DNA of 64,000 nt from Sodalis ligni (GCF_016865525.2 NZ_CP075169.1:2170337-2234336); one strand, 5' to 3'. Counted from the stretch's first letter, positions 7,420 through 17,811 are shown. The notes: generated from the sequence alone by a model not told the origin. Numbers and translations: made by a program.

Positions 7420-9534
7420 ATGCGCGTTGATCTGGATGATGACGCCGATATCAAGGCGCTTCCACGCTTCCAGCGGGCCGCTTTCCAGGCGCGCGGCTTA
7501 TATCGTTTCGCCCAGGCGCTGGCCGTGCTGTGCGCCATTTTATTGCTGGCGGCGCTCCTTATTCATTGGATTGCGCCGGGGTCGATTTGGCTGCCGCTGG
7601 TTTGCAATAATATCGCGGCGCTGCTGGTATTTACCGCCGCGCTGCTCTCCGTCCGTCAGGTGGCGGCCTGGCGCGCCGCGGCCCTGGCGCAAATTAACGC
7701 TTCCCCCGCTGCGCCGCTCCCGGCTGAGACGACGGCTCCAATCAACGCTACCGCGCCGCCGCCGGCTGAAATTTCGGCTTCACACAGCGCTGCCGGGGCG
7801 CCGTCGGCTGTAACGTCGGCCTCAACCAACGCTGCCGGGATGCTTTCGGCCGAATCTCCGTCCCCAACCCCAATAGCCGCGCCCGGCCCGCATCCGGCTG
7901 ATACGGCGGGCTCAGCGGAAGCGCCGCCGCCGGGCCGTATCGCGCTTTTTCTCTCCGCCCGGCTCCGTCGGATCGGTAGCGACCCCCTGTGGTTGATAGG
8001 TTTGTCGCTACTGGCGATGCTGCTGATACGCGGCGGCTGGAACGTCGGCGCCCGTATCGGGCTGGTGGATCAAACCGCCTATGTGGTGGTGGGCCTGTTG
8101 ATTCTGGCCGCCTTCGGACTGCTGGTGCTGGAACGGCACCTGGCGGCCAGTCCGCCGGAACAATGGCCGGAAGCAGCGGGACTGATGCCCGTGGTGCGGA
8201 TGGTTATCGCAGTGCAACTGCTCGCCGTGCCCTGTCTGCTTTTTGCCAATGCAACCTCTTCCTGGCCGGGATATCTGGCGAGCATGACGGGCTTACTGCC
8301 GGCGCTGGTGGCGCTGGAGCTGATGGCGCGGGCGGTGCTCTCGTTATTCACTCCCCGCCGCGAGCGTCAGGAGCCGCGCCTGATTGGCGAAAGCATGCTG
8401 GCGGCGCAGCTGCGCTGGCCGCCCCGCCCGCTGCAATTTTTTCAGCATGAGCTCCAGCAGCGCTTCGGTATCGATTTACGGCAGATTTGGGCCTTCACCT
8501 TTATGCGCAGAGCCTCCCTGCCGATTTTGGCGTTTCTGCTGCTGGCGGGCTGGCTGCTGACCGGCGTCACCGAGGTCCCCTTTAACGGCCGCGGCATTTA
8601 TGAGCGCTTCGGCAAGCCGGTCAAGGTGATTGCCCCCGGTCTGAATATCGGGCTGCCCTGGCCGTTCGGCCGCGTACTGTCGGTGGAGAATGGCGTGGTC
8701 CATGAACTTACCACCGGTTCGGCGGATACCCCGGCCGGCGGCGTGCCGGCGCCGGCGGAAGGTCCGGCCCCGGACAGCGCCAATCGCCTGTGGGATGCCT
8801 ATCACCCCAGCGAACGGTCCCAGGTGATCGCCAGCGCGGCGGGGGACAAGCAGAGCTTCCAGATTGTGAACATGGACGTGCGCTTTATCTATCGCATCGG
8901 GTTAAGCGATAAGGCGGCCCTGGCGGCCACCTATAACACCGCCGATATCCCGGCGTTGATTCAGAGCACCGCCAACCGGGTATTGGTGGATGATTTCGCC
9001 TCCCGCACCCTGGACGATGTGCTCGGCCACCAGCGGGCGGATTTGGCCGCCGACATCGGCAAAGTGGTGCAGGGGCGGCTAGACCAGATGAACAGCGGAG
9101 TGGAAATCCTGGCTATCGTGATAGAGGCCATTCATCCGCCGGCCGGCGCCGCCAATGCCTACCATGGCGTGCAGGCCGCGCAAATCGCCGCCCAGGCGCT
9201 GATTGCCCGCGAGCGCGGCCAGGCGGCGGCACGCCTTGACGCCGCCCGGCTGGATGCCAGCCTGGTGACCGATGGAGCCGCCGGAGCCGCTCATGAGAGC
9301 CTGTCCCGGGCGCAGGCCGCCGATCTGCGTTTCGCCGCCGAGCGCCAGGCGTGGCAGAACGCGGGGCAAGCCTTCCTCACCGAAACCTATTTCAGCCAGC
9401 TCGCCCTGGCGTTGGGCAATACGCCGGCATTGATCCTCGATCATCGCATCGGCGCCGGCGAGCCGCCCACACTTGATCTCAGAAGCTTTGTCGCCCCTAT
9501 CGACCCGGGCGCCGGCAAAGCCAAGCCGCAATAG
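7420..9534 (+). CDS. Polytopic SPFH/Band 7 protein (HflK-like) with long membrane N-terminus
   Basis: A 704-residue protein. Residues 1-390 hold six or seven hydrophobic segments (about 33-53, 60-80, 192-208, 220-240, 262-280, 285-310 and 372-392) interrupted by an Ala/Pro-rich low-complexity stretch at about 95-170. Residues 395-700 are an SPFH domain: YERFGKPVKVIAPGLNIGLP, then a long helical Ala/Arg-rich section. HflK/HflC-type SPFH proteins form large membrane cages that modulate FtsH; here the N-terminal membrane block is far larger than in HflK (about 420 residues in E. coli). It leads a four-gene operon with two more SPFH proteins and a metal ATPase. Function of this variant is unknown. 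Confidence 0.85.
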   Translation: MRVDLDDDADIKALPRFQRAAFQARGLYRFAQALAVLCAILLLAALLIHWIAPGSIWLPLVCNNIAALLVFTAALLSVRQVAAWRAAALAQINASPAAPLPAETTAPINATAPPPAEISASHSAAGAPSAVTSASTNAAGMLSAESPSPTPIAAPGPHPADTAGSAEAPPPGRIALFLSARLRRIGSDPLWLIGLSLLAMLLIRGGWNVGARIGLVDQTAYVVVGLLILAAFGLLVLERHLAASPPEQWPEAAGLMPVVRMVIAVQLLAVPCLLFANATSSWPGYLASMTGLLPALVALELMARAVLSLFTPRRERQEPRLIGESMLAAQLRWPPRPLQFFQHELQQRFGIDLRQIWAFTFMRRASLPILAFLLLAGWLLTGVTEVPFNGRGIYERFGKPVKVIAPGLNIGLPWPFGRVLSVENGVVHELTTGSADTPAGGVPAPAEGPAPDSANRLWDAYHPSERSQVIASAAGDKQSFQIVNMDVRFIYRIGLSDKAALAATYNTADIPALIQSTANRVLVDDFASRTLDDVLGHQRADLAADIGKVVQGRLDQMNSGVEILAIVIEAIHPPAGAANAYHGVQAAQIAAQALIARERGQAAARLDAARLDASLVTDGAAGAAHESLSRAQAADLRFAAERQAWQNAGQAFLTETYFSQLALALGNTPALILDHRIGAGEPPTLDLRSFVAPIDPGAGKAKPQ

Positions 9535-9551
9535 ATGCCGGAGAATCTTTT

Positions 9552-10583
9552 TTGAGTATGTCACCGCCACCCGATCATGACGTCCGTGCTTCCCGCGCCA
9601 GGCTTTGGCGCCGTCTCGGCCTGTCCGCCCTGCTGCTGATATTCGTTATCGCCGCCGCCTGCCTGGTGCAGGTGCGCTCCGGCGAAGCGACGGTGATTAC
9701 CCGCTTTGGCAATCCGGTGAGGGTGTTGCTAAAGCCCGGCCTGGCCTGGCGGCTGCCGCTGCCGTTTGAATCGGCGATCCCGGTGGATTTGCGGCTGCGC
9801 ACCACCTCCAGCGGATTGCAGGATGTGGGCACCCGGGACGGCCTGCGGATCATCGTGCAGGCGTATGCCGTTTGGCAGGTGCAGTCCGATCCTGACCATG
9901 TGCAGCGGTTTATGCGGGCGGTGCAGAATCAGCCGGACGAAGCCGCGCGTCAAATACGCACCTTCGTCGGTTCCGCGCTGGAAACCACCGCCAGCGGTTA
10001 TCCGTTGGCGGACCTGGTGAACACCGATGGATCCAAGGTGCAGTTGGCGGACTTTGAACAGCGGCTGCGCGGACAGATTGAACAATCCCTGGGACAGACC
10101 TACGGCGTGCGCCTGGTGCAGGTGGGCATTGAACGCTTGACGCTGCCGTCGGTGACCCTGGGCGCAACGGTGGACCGCATGCGCGCCGAGCGGGAAACCA
10201 TCGCCACCGAGCGTACCGCGGAAGGTAAACGGCGGGCGGCGGAAATCCGCTCCGCCGCCGAGCGCGATGCCCGCATTATCCAGGCGGACGCCTCGGTGAA
10301 AGCCGCGGCCATCGAGGCCCAGTCCCAGGTGGCGTCGGCGGAGATCTACGGCAAGGCCTATGCCAGCTCGCCGGCCCTGTATGACCTGCTGCGCTCGCTG
10401 GATACCTTAAGCAGTATCGTCAACAGCGGTACCCGTTTGGTGCTGCGCACCGATGCCGCGCCGTTCCGGGTGCTGGTGGAAGGGCCGCCGCGTTTGACGC
10501 CCGTTCCTACGGTCAAACCACCGTTGTCTCCCGTGGTGCCGCCTGCGCCGGCGGCGCCCGCTACCGGGTCGCGGCAGCCATGA
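9552..10583 (+). CDS. SPFH domain protein (HflC-like)
   Basis: A 343-residue protein with one N-terminal membrane segment (about residues 16-36), then SPFH sequence TVITRFGNPVRVLLKPGLAW and a coiled-coil-prone Ala/Arg/Glu region at about 205-265 (ERTAEGKRRAAEIRSAAERD), ending in a Pro-rich tail. Length and layout match HflC (about 334). The start is either TTG 9552, better spaced after GGAGA, or ATG 9558; the difference is two residues. It lies 17 bases after the large SPFH protein and overlaps the next gene by four bases, so translation is coupled. Probably a partner in a hetero-oligomeric SPFH assembly. Confidence 0.87.
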   Translation: MSMSPPPDHDVRASRARLWRRLGLSALLLIFVIAAACLVQVRSGEATVITRFGNPVRVLLKPGLAWRLPLPFESAIPVDLRLRTTSSGLQDVGTRDGLRIIVQAYAVWQVQSDPDHVQRFMRAVQNQPDEAARQIRTFVGSALETTASGYPLADLVNTDGSKVQLADFEQRLRGQIEQSLGQTYGVRLVQVGIERLTLPSVTLGATVDRMRAERETIATERTAEGKRRAAEIRSAAERDARIIQADASVKAAAIEAQSQVASAEIYGKAYASSPALYDLLRSLDTLSSIVNSGTRLVLRTDAAPFRVLVEGPPRLTPVPTVKPPLSPVVPPAPAAPATGSRQP

Positions 10584-11647
10584 GACGGCCGATGATAGGC
10601 GATATCGGCCGGGGCGGCCCCTGGCTTCAGGCCGGACGGGTGGCTTTCCTGGTCCTCTATGGGGTAACTCTGCTCACCGCCGGCGCCTGGCTGCTGAGCA
10701 ATGTGCGGCAAATCGGTCCGGACAGCCAGGCGGTAGTGCTGCGTTTTGAAGCCCTGCAGCGTATCGAGCACGCCGGCCTATTGCTGGCCTGGCCGCAACC
10801 CTTTGAACGGGTGGTGGTGCTGCCCGCCGCCGACCGGGTGATCGAACGCCGGGTCACGGCCTTGTTGCGTTCGTCGCAGGCGCAGCAGGCGGATTACGGC
10901 GACGCCCTCACCAGCGATACGCTGGCGGGCTCCGGCTATCTGCTCACCGGCGATGCGGGCGTGGTGCAGCTGGATGTGCGGGTGTTTTACAAAATCAGCG
11001 ATCCTTATGATTATGTCCTGCAGGGAGTGCATATCGCACCGGCCCTCGATCGGCTGGTGGAACGCGCCGCCGTGGTGGTATGCGCCTCGCGGGATCTGGA
11101 TACCATCCTGGTGGCCCGTCCCGAGCTGGTAAGCAACGACAGCGATGTGGTGGCGCGGCGGGAGCGGATGCGCGGCGATTTGCAGCAGAGCATCAACCGG
11201 AGCCTGATCGCGCTGAAGGCTGCCGGCAGCGGACTGGGAATCGAGATAGAGCGGGTGGATGTGCAATCGTCGCTGCCGGACAAGGCGGTGAGCGCCTTTA
11301 ATGCCGTGCTCACCTCCAGCCAGCTGGCGGAGCAGGTGATTGCCGGCGCGCAAAACGATGCGGCGCGGGTAACCCAGTCCGCCAATCAGTCCGCCGACCG
11401 GACCCTCCAAATCGCCCAGGCCAGCGCCAGCGAGCGGCTGGCCAAAGCGCGGGCGGATACCGCCGCCATCACCAGCCTGGCCACCACCCTGGACAGCGGC
11501 ACGGACCCTGATATCCTCTGGCGCCTGTATCGCGATCGCATTGCGACGATCTTTGCCAAGGCGGGTTCGGTAACCGGCATCGATCCCCACGAGGATGCGC
11601 ACTTGATCCTGCAAGGGGTCGACAACGCAACAACGGTGAAAAAATGA
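10580..11647 (+). CDS. SPFH domain protein (HflK-like)
   Basis: A 355-residue protein with an N-terminal membrane segment (about residues 16-37, LVLYGVTLLTAGAWLL) and an SPFH domain (DSQAVVLRFEALQ, then LDVRVFYKISDPYDYVLQ at about 136-153) followed by a helical region rich in Ala/Gln. It overlaps both neighbours by four bases (ATGA junctions), which implies tight co-translation with the HflC-like protein and the ATPase. The FYKISDP segment resembles the conserved V-Y-V-S-D-P core of HflK. No protease gene (FtsH) is present in the operon. Confidence 0.87.
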   Translation: MRRPMIGDIGRGGPWLQAGRVAFLVLYGVTLLTAGAWLLSNVRQIGPDSQAVVLRFEALQRIEHAGLLLAWPQPFERVVVLPAADRVIERRVTALLRSSQAQQADYGDALTSDTLAGSGYLLTGDAGVVQLDVRVFYKISDPYDYVLQGVHIAPALDRLVERAAVVVCASRDLDTILVARPELVSNDSDVVARRERMRGDLQQSINRSLIALKAAGSGLGIEIERVDVQSSLPDKAVSAFNAVLTSSQLAEQVIAGAQNDAARVTQSANQSADRTLQIAQASASERLAKARADTAAITSLATTLDSGTDPDILWRLYRDRIATIFAKAGSVTGIDPHEDAHLILQGVDNATTVKK

Positions 11648-13734
11648 GCGATCCGGCCATGACTCCACATTCCCGTGAACATCACGATGTTCACGATCGC
11701 AACGATGCTCACGAGCACGATGACGACCATGGGCATCATGATAGTCCCGTGCACGAACATCATGATGGCCGTGAGCAGCACGGTAATCATGCACATCACG
11801 GGCATCATGGACACCATCATGCCCCCATTACCGGCACCATGCTGACCCGCGATGAACAGCGCGCCATAGCCCGTCAATTAACCCTGGCCATGATAGCCTT
11901 CGGCCTGCTGGCGCTGGGATTGATCTGGCGCTGGCTTGCCCCGGATCAAGAAGGGGTCGGCCAGCTGCTGCTGGGCGTCTCCTCGCTGCTGGTGGCCATA
12001 CCGGTATTCCGCTCCGGCTGGTACAGCCTGCTGCATCCCACCCTGCACGGTATTACCGACCAATTGATAGCCCTGGCCATGCTCGGCGCCTGGGCGACCG
12101 GCGATTTGCTCACCGCCGCGCTGCTGCCGATCATCATGATTTTCGGCCACGTGCTGGAGGAACGCAGCGTTATCGGCTCCCAGGAAGCCATCGACGCCCT
12201 GGGCCGGCTGACTCGCAGCCAGGCAAGAAAAATCGCGGCCGACGGCAGCGTGCTTGAGATCGACAACGATCGGCTGCGTCCCGGCGATCGGGTGGAAGTG
12301 CGGGCCGGGGATCGCGTGCCGGCGGACGGACGGGTACTGGAAGGACAGGCCAGCCTGGATACCGCGCCCATCACCGGCGAGTCGGTGCCATTGGAGGTCC
12401 GGCCCGGTATGACGGTGTTCGGCGGCTCCATCAATCTGGACGGACTGCTGCGTATTGAGGTGACCCGCATCGGCGAAGAATCCACCCTGGGCAAAGTCAT
12501 TGCCCTGATGCAGCAGGCCGAGGGGTCCAAACCCCCCATCACCCGTCTGCTGGAACGACACGCCGGACAATATCTGCTGCTGGTGCTGCTTATCGCTGCG
12601 TCCACCTGGTTCGTCACCAATAACGCCCAGGCGGTGCTGGCGGTGCTGGTGGCCGCCTGTCCCTGCGCGCTGGTGCTTTCGGCCCCGGCCACGGCCATCG
12701 CCGGCCTGGCGGTGGCGGCGCGCCACGGCATCCTGATTCGCAGCTCCGCTTTTCTGGAAGAACTGGCGGATCTCACCTCGCTGATTATCGATAAAACCGG
12801 TACTTTGACCCACGGCGCCCTGCGTTTGCAGGAAATTCGCACGGCATCGGCAGAACAGACGGAGCCTGTCCGGCGACTGGCCGCCAGCCTTGGCGCCACC
12901 AGCAATCATCCCGTCAGCCGCGCGCTGGCCGCCCTGGTCCCGCAGGAGGATTATTATCCGTTAACGGATAGCGCCGAGCGGCAGGGCCTGGGAGTGGGCG
13001 CCATCACCGCCCAGGGCGAGGCGGTGCTCGGCCGTCCTGAACTTTTTGCCCAACAGGGCATCGTCACGTTGCCGGTGCCGGAGCATGACGGTCCCATCGT
13101 CGGGCTGGCTCTGGATGGACGCTTTCTCGCCTGGCTGCTGCTGGCGGATACGGTTCGCCGGGAGGCCGCCGAGGCGCTGGACGAACTGCGACAGCTCGGC
13201 CTCGGCCGGCAGATGCTGCTCACCGGCGATCGCCGGAGCGTGGCGCAGAGCATCGCCGGGGCGGTGGGCATCGGCGAGGTTATATCCCAAGCGTTGCCGG
13301 AAGATAAGCTCACCCGCGTCACCGCCGAAATCCGCAGCGGTTTCCGGCCGATGGTGGTGGGGGACGGCATTAATGATTCGCTGGCGTTAAAGGCCGGAGT
13401 GGTAGGGGTCGCCATGGGGGCGGGCGGGGCCGATATCGCCCTGGCCTCGGCGGACGTGGTGCTGATTGGCAGCGACCTGCGCCGTCTGGGCACCTGCGTG
13501 CGGCTTAGCCGCCGTTGCCGGCGCACGTTGCATATCAACGTGCTGATCGGCCTGGGCTGGACGGTGCTAATCGTCGCGGCGGCGGCGTTCGGCCTGCTGG
13601 GGGCCGCCGGCGCGATGATCGCGGCGGTGCTGCATAACCTCAGCACGCTGGTGGTGCTGGGCAACGCCGGCCGCCTGCTGCGTTTCGATGAGCCGCTGGG
13701 ACAGATTGAGAGGCGGGATCCGCGGCAGAAATAA
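11644..13734 (+). CDS. P1B-type heavy-metal ATPase with His-rich N-terminus
   Basis: A 696-residue cation pump. The first 62 residues contain 21 histidines and many Asp/Glu, and no CxxC heavy-metal domain is visible. Catalytic motifs are complete: TGES (244-247), the transmembrane metal-site CPC (339-341), DKTGT with the phosphorylated Asp383, SNHPVS (the HP motif), and GDGIND (573-578). CPC suggests the Zn/Cd/Pb or Cu class; the His-rich tail favours Zn, Ni or Co binding. It is the last gene of the SPFH operon and overlaps its predecessor by four bases. The linkage suggests that the SPFH proteins assemble with or stabilise the pump; this is inference. Confidence 0.93.
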   Translation: MSDPAMTPHSREHHDVHDRNDAHEHDDDHGHHDSPVHEHHDGREQHGNHAHHGHHGHHHAPITGTMLTRDEQRAIARQLTLAMIAFGLLALGLIWRWLAPDQEGVGQLLLGVSSLLVAIPVFRSGWYSLLHPTLHGITDQLIALAMLGAWATGDLLTAALLPIIMIFGHVLEERSVIGSQEAIDALGRLTRSQARKIAADGSVLEIDNDRLRPGDRVEVRAGDRVPADGRVLEGQASLDTAPITGESVPLEVRPGMTVFGGSINLDGLLRIEVTRIGEESTLGKVIALMQQAEGSKPPITRLLERHAGQYLLLVLLIAASTWFVTNNAQAVLAVLVAACPCALVLSAPATAIAGLAVAARHGILIRSSAFLEELADLTSLIIDKTGTLTHGALRLQEIRTASAEQTEPVRRLAASLGATSNHPVSRALAALVPQEDYYPLTDSAERQGLGVGAITAQGEAVLGRPELFAQQGIVTLPVPEHDGPIVGLALDGRFLAWLLLADTVRREAAEALDELRQLGLGRQMLLTGDRRSVAQSIAGAVGIGEVISQALPEDKLTRVTAEIRSGFRPMVVGDGINDSLALKAGVVGVAMGAGGADIALASADVVLIGSDLRRLGTCVRLSRRCRRTLHINVLIGLGWTVLIVAAAAFGLLGAAGAMIAAVLHNLSTLVVLGNAGRLLRFDEPLGQIERRDPRQK

Positions 13735-13847
13735 TTAACCGGCGCGCCGTTCCAATCCGCGCTATACGGCTCGCTCCTTTTGCACGGCGTCGCCGGCAAG
13801 ATTCAATCCGCCCGTTTCAATCGATGACCCCTGATTCGTCGCGATTG

Positions 13848-14552
13848 TCACAGGTCTTCCAGCGGAATCTGCTTCATTATCTCCACCCGCATCAGGAGAT
13901 GGTAAAGCGGCTCCAACTGCTGGAAAGCGCGCTGCAGGCGCGGCGCCAGCTCCGGTGAGAACAGCGACTCCACCGCCGTATCCGTCGCCATGACCGCGAA
14001 GGATTTAAGGTTGTACCAGGCGGCAAGGCGAGGGTCCTGATCTTTAATCAGCGGACGTTTGTAGCGATCTCCCTCCAATACCAGGGGCGCGCGGCAGCAG
14101 GCCGCCGCTTTGGCGAACTCTTCCGGCTGGCGCAGCATCAGATGGCGGAAGCGATCCATGGTGGCCTTGCTGGCGGAATAATAGCCCAGTCCGTAGCGAA
14201 AACAGTCCGGCGAGAGCTCAAAGAAATAGACCGGGGCATCGGTCCACTCTTTGGACGGACGTTTGAAACTGAGCCATATGCGGCTGCGAAACAGGGATTT
14301 GTCGTTGGAAAAGCGGGTATCGCGGTATATGCGCGACAGGGTTTTACCGATGGCCGGGCGCGTCTCGAACCGATCGTCGATTTTCAGCATGGCCGGCGCC
14401 AGGCTTTCCACCAAGGCCCGAAATGGCATCAGCAGATTTTCATTGTAGATGCCGCGGTGGGACTCGAACCACTCTTTGCTGTTTTCGGTAACGATCTGCT
14501 GTAAAAACCCCAGCCCTGCCGGGGTGAACCCGTGAAATGAAGACAATTGCAC
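13848..14552 (-). CDS. DUF2461 family protein (TIGR02453)
   Basis: About 234 residues when started at GTG 14552, which puts the conserved FHGFTPAGLGFLQQI at the N-terminus and has AGCAGGG upstream; the open frame extends to an ATG at 14624 but those residues look non-coding. Further family features are NSKEWFESHR, LSRIYRDTRFSNDKSLFR and YFFELSPDCFRYGLGYY. The function of the family is unknown. It stands alone between the ATPase operon and transketolase. Confidence 0.82.
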   Translation of the reverse strand: MQLSSFHGFTPAGLGFLQQIVTENSKEWFESHRGIYNENLLMPFRALVESLAPAMLKIDDRFETRPAIGKTLSRIYRDTRFSNDKSLFRSRIWLSFKRPSKEWTDAPVYFFELSPDCFRYGLGYYSASKATMDRFRHLMLRQPEEFAKAAACCRAPLVLEGDRYKRPLIKDQDPRLAAWYNLKSFAVMATDTAVESLFSPELAPRLQRAFQQLEPLYHLLMRVEIMKQIPLEDL

Positions 14553-14781
14553 AATGTATACCCTGCTATAAATAGCAAAGAATCTACTAGATCTCCGTCC
14601 CGGAAGTCTATCGGATCGTGGCAATGGGATCCAAAAGATAGGTTAATACTTGAGGGAGGGCAGGCAAACAATCTCGGGGCCATTATGGCGGGACAGGATG
14701 ATAGAGGAGTAAAATACTACGATCTAGCATCCTGTCCCGACCAGGCACATTGTTATCAAGCCCATCGGGTAAGGCTAACCA

Positions 14782-16779
14782 TTATGCTTTCAGCAATGCG
14801 CCGGCTTTCGCCACTACGTTTTCCACGGTGAAACCGAACTCCTCGAACAGCTGCTCCGCGGGGGCGGACTCGCCGAACCGGGTCATACCGATAATGGCGC
14901 CCTGCAGGCCGACATATTTATACCAGTAATCCGCTATGCCGGCTTCAATGGACAGCCGGGCAGGGACCCCGGACGGCAGCACCGACTCCCGGTACGCCTC
15001 GTCCTGCCGGTCGAAGACATCGGTGGACGGCATCGACACCAACCGCACGCGATGCCCCTGTGCCGTCAAGCGATCCCAGGCCCGCGCCGCCAGGTCCACT
15101 TCCGAACCGGTGGCGATCATCAGCAACTCCGGTATACCGCCGCAGTCCTTAAGCACATAGGCGCCGCGGCGAATATCCGCCAACTGCCGGGGGGTACGCG
15201 GCTGCTGCGCCAGGTTCTGGCGGGAAAGCACCAGCGCGGTGGGGCCGTCATCGCGCTCCACGGCATGCTGCCAGGCAATGGCCGTTTCCACCTGGTCGCA
15301 GGGCCGCCAGGTACTGACATTCGGCGTCAGTCGCAGGCTGGCCAACTGTTCCACCGGCTGATGGGTCGGTCCGTCTTCTCCCAGTCCGATGGAATCATGG
15401 GTATAGACCAATACATTGCGCAGTTTCATCAGCGCCGCCATGCGCACCGCGTTGCGCGCATACTCCATAAACATCAGAAAGGTGGCGGAATAGGGCAGAA
15501 ACCCTCCGTGCAGTGCGATACCGTTGGTGATGGCCGTCATGCCGAACTCGCGTACGCCGTAATGGAGATAGTTGCCAGCCGGGTCTTCGGCGATGTCCTT
15601 GGAACCGGACCATATGGTCAGATTGCTCGGCGCCAGATCGGCGGATCCCCCCAAAAGTTCCGGCAGCATCTTGCCGAAGGTTTCCAGCGCATTTTGCGAC
15701 GCCTTGCGGCTGGCGATATTCGCCGGATGGGCCTGCAGCGTTTCGACGTAATGCTGGGCCGCCGCGAACCAGCCGGAGGGCAATCCACCCGCCATGCGGC
15801 GTTTGTATTCAGCGGCCGGTTCCGGGAAGGCCCGGGCATAGGCGGCGAATTTTTCATCCCAGGCGGACTCAAGCTCCCGGCCCCTGGCCTTGGCATCCCA
15901 TAATGCGTAAATTTCCGCCGGAATCTGGAATGCCGGCCACGGCCAGTTTAATGTCTCGCGGGTAGCCAGAATTTCCTCTTCCCCCAGCGGAGCGCCGTGG
16001 GCCTCACTGGTGCCGCCCTTGTGGGGCGAGCCGAAGCCGATGATGGTTTTGCAGATAATCAGCGACGGTTTATCGGCCACTGCGCGGGCTTCCTCGATAG
16101 CCGCTTTAATCGCCGCGCTGTCGTGGCCGTCCACGCCGTCCACCACATGCCAGCCATAGGCGGCAAAACGTGCGGCGGTATCGTCCTTGAACCAGCCTGC
16201 CACCTTGCCGTCGATGGATATGCCGTTATCGTCATAGAAGGCGGTCAGCTTGTCCAGGCGCAGTGTGCCCGCCAGCGAGCAGGCTTCGTGGGAAATGCCT
16301 TCCATCATGCAACCGTCGCCCATAAAGACGTAGGTGCGATGGTCGACGATATCATGTCCCGGACGATTGAACTGCGCCGCCAGGGTACGTTCGGAGATGG
16401 CGAAACCCACGGCATTGGCTATGCCCTGTCCCAGCGGTCCGGTGGTGGTTTCAACGCCGGGGGTATAACCGAACTCCGGATGACCCGGCGTACGGGAATG
16501 CAGCTGGCGAAAGCCGGCCAGTTCCTTCAGGGGCAGGTCATAGCCGGTAAGATGCAACAGACTATAGAGCAGCATCGAACCGTGGCCGTTTGACAGCACA
16601 AAGCGATCCCGATCGGCCCAGCCGGGATTTTGCGGGTTGTGTATCAGATAGTCGCGCCACAGGACCTCGGCGATATCCGCCATGCCCATCGGGGCGCCGG
16701 GATGTCCGGATTTGGCTTTTTGTACCGCATCCATGCTCAGTGCGCGTATGGCGTTAGCCAACTCTTTACGGGGTAGCAT
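14782..16779 (-). CDS. tktB: Transketolase
   Basis: A 665-residue thiamine-diphosphate enzyme (E. coli isozymes are 663-667). Visible are SGHPGAPMG (24-32, catalytic His26), GDGCMMEG (154-161, Mg-ThDP binding), and the pyrimidine-domain stretch with VREFGM and [12 protein letters not shown]. It transfers two-carbon ketol units in the non-oxidative pentose phosphate pathway, consuming or producing erythrose 4-phosphate. It lies 18 bases after transaldolase, the same order as talA-tktB in E. coli, and both follow an RpiB-like isomerase. I call it tktB for that linkage; a tktA-type paralogue elsewhere in the genome is likely. Confidence 0.93.
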   Translation of the reverse strand: MLPRKELANAIRALSMDAVQKAKSGHPGAPMGMADIAEVLWRDYLIHNPQNPGWADRDRFVLSNGHGSMLLYSLLHLTGYDLPLKELAGFRQLHSRTPGHPEFGYTPGVETTTGPLGQGIANAVGFAISERTLAAQFNRPGHDIVDHRTYVFMGDGCMMEGISHEACSLAGTLRLDKLTAFYDDNGISIDGKVAGWFKDDTAARFAAYGWHVVDGVDGHDSAAIKAAIEEARAVADKPSLIICKTIIGFGSPHKGGTSEAHGAPLGEEEILATRETLNWPWPAFQIPAEIYALWDAKARGRELESAWDEKFAAYARAFPEPAAEYKRRMAGGLPSGWFAAAQHYVETLQAHPANIASRKASQNALETFGKMLPELLGGSADLAPSNLTIWSGSKDIAEDPAGNYLHYGVREFGMTAITNGIALHGGFLPYSATFLMFMEYARNAVRMAALMKLRNVLVYTHDSIGLGEDGPTHQPVEQLASLRLTPNVSTWRPCDQVETAIAWQHAVERDDGPTALVLSRQNLAQQPRTPRQLADIRRGAYVLKDCGGIPELLMIATGSEVDLAARAWDRLTAQGHRVRLVSMPSTDVFDRQDEAYRESVLPSGVPARLSIEAGIADYWYKYVGLQGAIIGMTRFGESAPAEQLFEEFGFTVENVVAKAGALLKA

Positions 16780-16797
16780 AATCTTGCTCCTGGGTGG

Positions 16798-17748
16798 TTA
16801 TAGTTCAGCGGCCAGCATATCTTCCAGCTTTTGCTGGTCCACGGCGAACAGGCGGATGCCTTCAGCCAGTTTTTCCACCGCCATGGCGTCCTGATTGTGC
16901 TGCCAGCGGAATTCCGCTTCGGTAAGCAGTTCCGGATGAGGCAGGCAGCGGGCGGGCGGCGTCAGTTTTCGTTCAAGGGAAGCGTCGGATTTTTTCATCT
17001 GATCCAGCAAGGCGGGGGAGATGGTCAGACGATCGCAGCCCGCCAGGGCCAGTACCTGCTCCACGAGGCGGAAGCTGGCGCCCATGATGACCGTAGGGTA
17101 GCGATGCTCTTTATAATATTCATAGATGGCCCGTACCGATTTAACGCCGGGGTCCTGCTCGGCGTCGTACGCGGCGGCGGGCTGCCTGGCCTGATACCAG
17201 TCATAGATGCGGCCGACGAAGGGCGATATGAGGAATACGCCGGCTTCGGCGCAGGCCCGCGCCTGGGCAAAGGAAAACAGCAGCGTCAGGTTGGTGTTGA
17301 TGTGCTCTTTTTCGAGCTCTTCGGCGGCCCGGATCCCTTCCCAGGTGGCGGCGAGCTTGATCAGGATACGGGAACGGTCGATGCCCTGCTCTTTATAAAG
17401 GGCGATAAGCTTGCGCGCCTTGGCGATACACATGCCGCGATCGAACGACAGCCGGGCATCCACTTCGGTGGAAACGCGGCCGGGGACGATGTTGAGTATC
17501 TCCCCGCCGATGTTCACCGCCAGTTTATCGCAGGCGTTAATCAGCCGGGTTTCCCTGTTTCCCCCCTGCTTGCGGGCATAATCAAGGGCGTCGTCAATCA
17601 GGGCATGGTATTGGGGCAGCGCCGCTGCCTTCAGGATCAAGGAGGGGTTGGTGGTGGCGTCCTGCGGCTCGAATTGCCGGATGGATTCAATGTCGCCGCT
17701 GTCGGCGACCACCACGGTCAGTTGCTTGAGTGCCTCTAACTGGTTCAT
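16798..17748 (-). CDS. talA: Transaldolase
   Basis: A 316-residue enzyme, the same length as E. coli TalA, with the family blocks VVADSGD (13-19), DATTNPS (30-36), the Schiff-base lysine K131 in [12 protein letters not shown], and a C-terminal [11 protein letters not shown]. It moves a dihydroxyacetone unit between fructose 6-phosphate and erythrose 4-phosphate. A good ribosome site (AGGAGC) precedes the ATG. It sits between an RpiB-like isomerase and transketolase on the same strand, consistent with disposal of a C4 or C5 sugar phosphate. Confidence 0.94.
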   Translation of the reverse strand: MNQLEALKQLTVVVADSGDIESIRQFEPQDATTNPSLILKAAALPQYHALIDDALDYARKQGGNRETRLINACDKLAVNIGGEILNIVPGRVSTEVDARLSFDRGMCIAKARKLIALYKEQGIDRSRILIKLAATWEGIRAAEELEKEHINTNLTLLFSFAQARACAEAGVFLISPFVGRIYDWYQARQPAAAYDAEQDPGVKSVRAIYEYYKEHRYPTVIMGASFRLVEQVLALAGCDRLTISPALLDQMKKSDASLERKLTPPARCLPHPELLTEAEFRWQHNQDAMAVEKLAEGIRLFAVDQQKLEDMLAAEL

Positions 17749-17760
17749 TTTTATGCTCCT

Positions 17761-17784
17761 TAATCAGACTTCCCGGTCTGATTA
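17761..17784. other. Intercistronic hairpin between isomerase and transaldolase genes
   Basis: TAATCAGAC and GTCTGATTA form a perfect 9-bp stem with loop TTCCCG, directly before the transaldolase ribosome site. There is no T-run on the gene strand, so it may act as an mRNA-processing or stability element rather than a terminator. Confidence 0.5.
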
Positions 17785-17811
17785 TTTCAGGAGGAGGAAG
17801 AGTGAGAACGC

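Noticed and set aside
11878..12909. Long minus-strand open frames opposite the metal ATPase
   Set aside because: All P-type ATPase motifs lie on the plus strand; the minus frames have no recognisable content or start signals.
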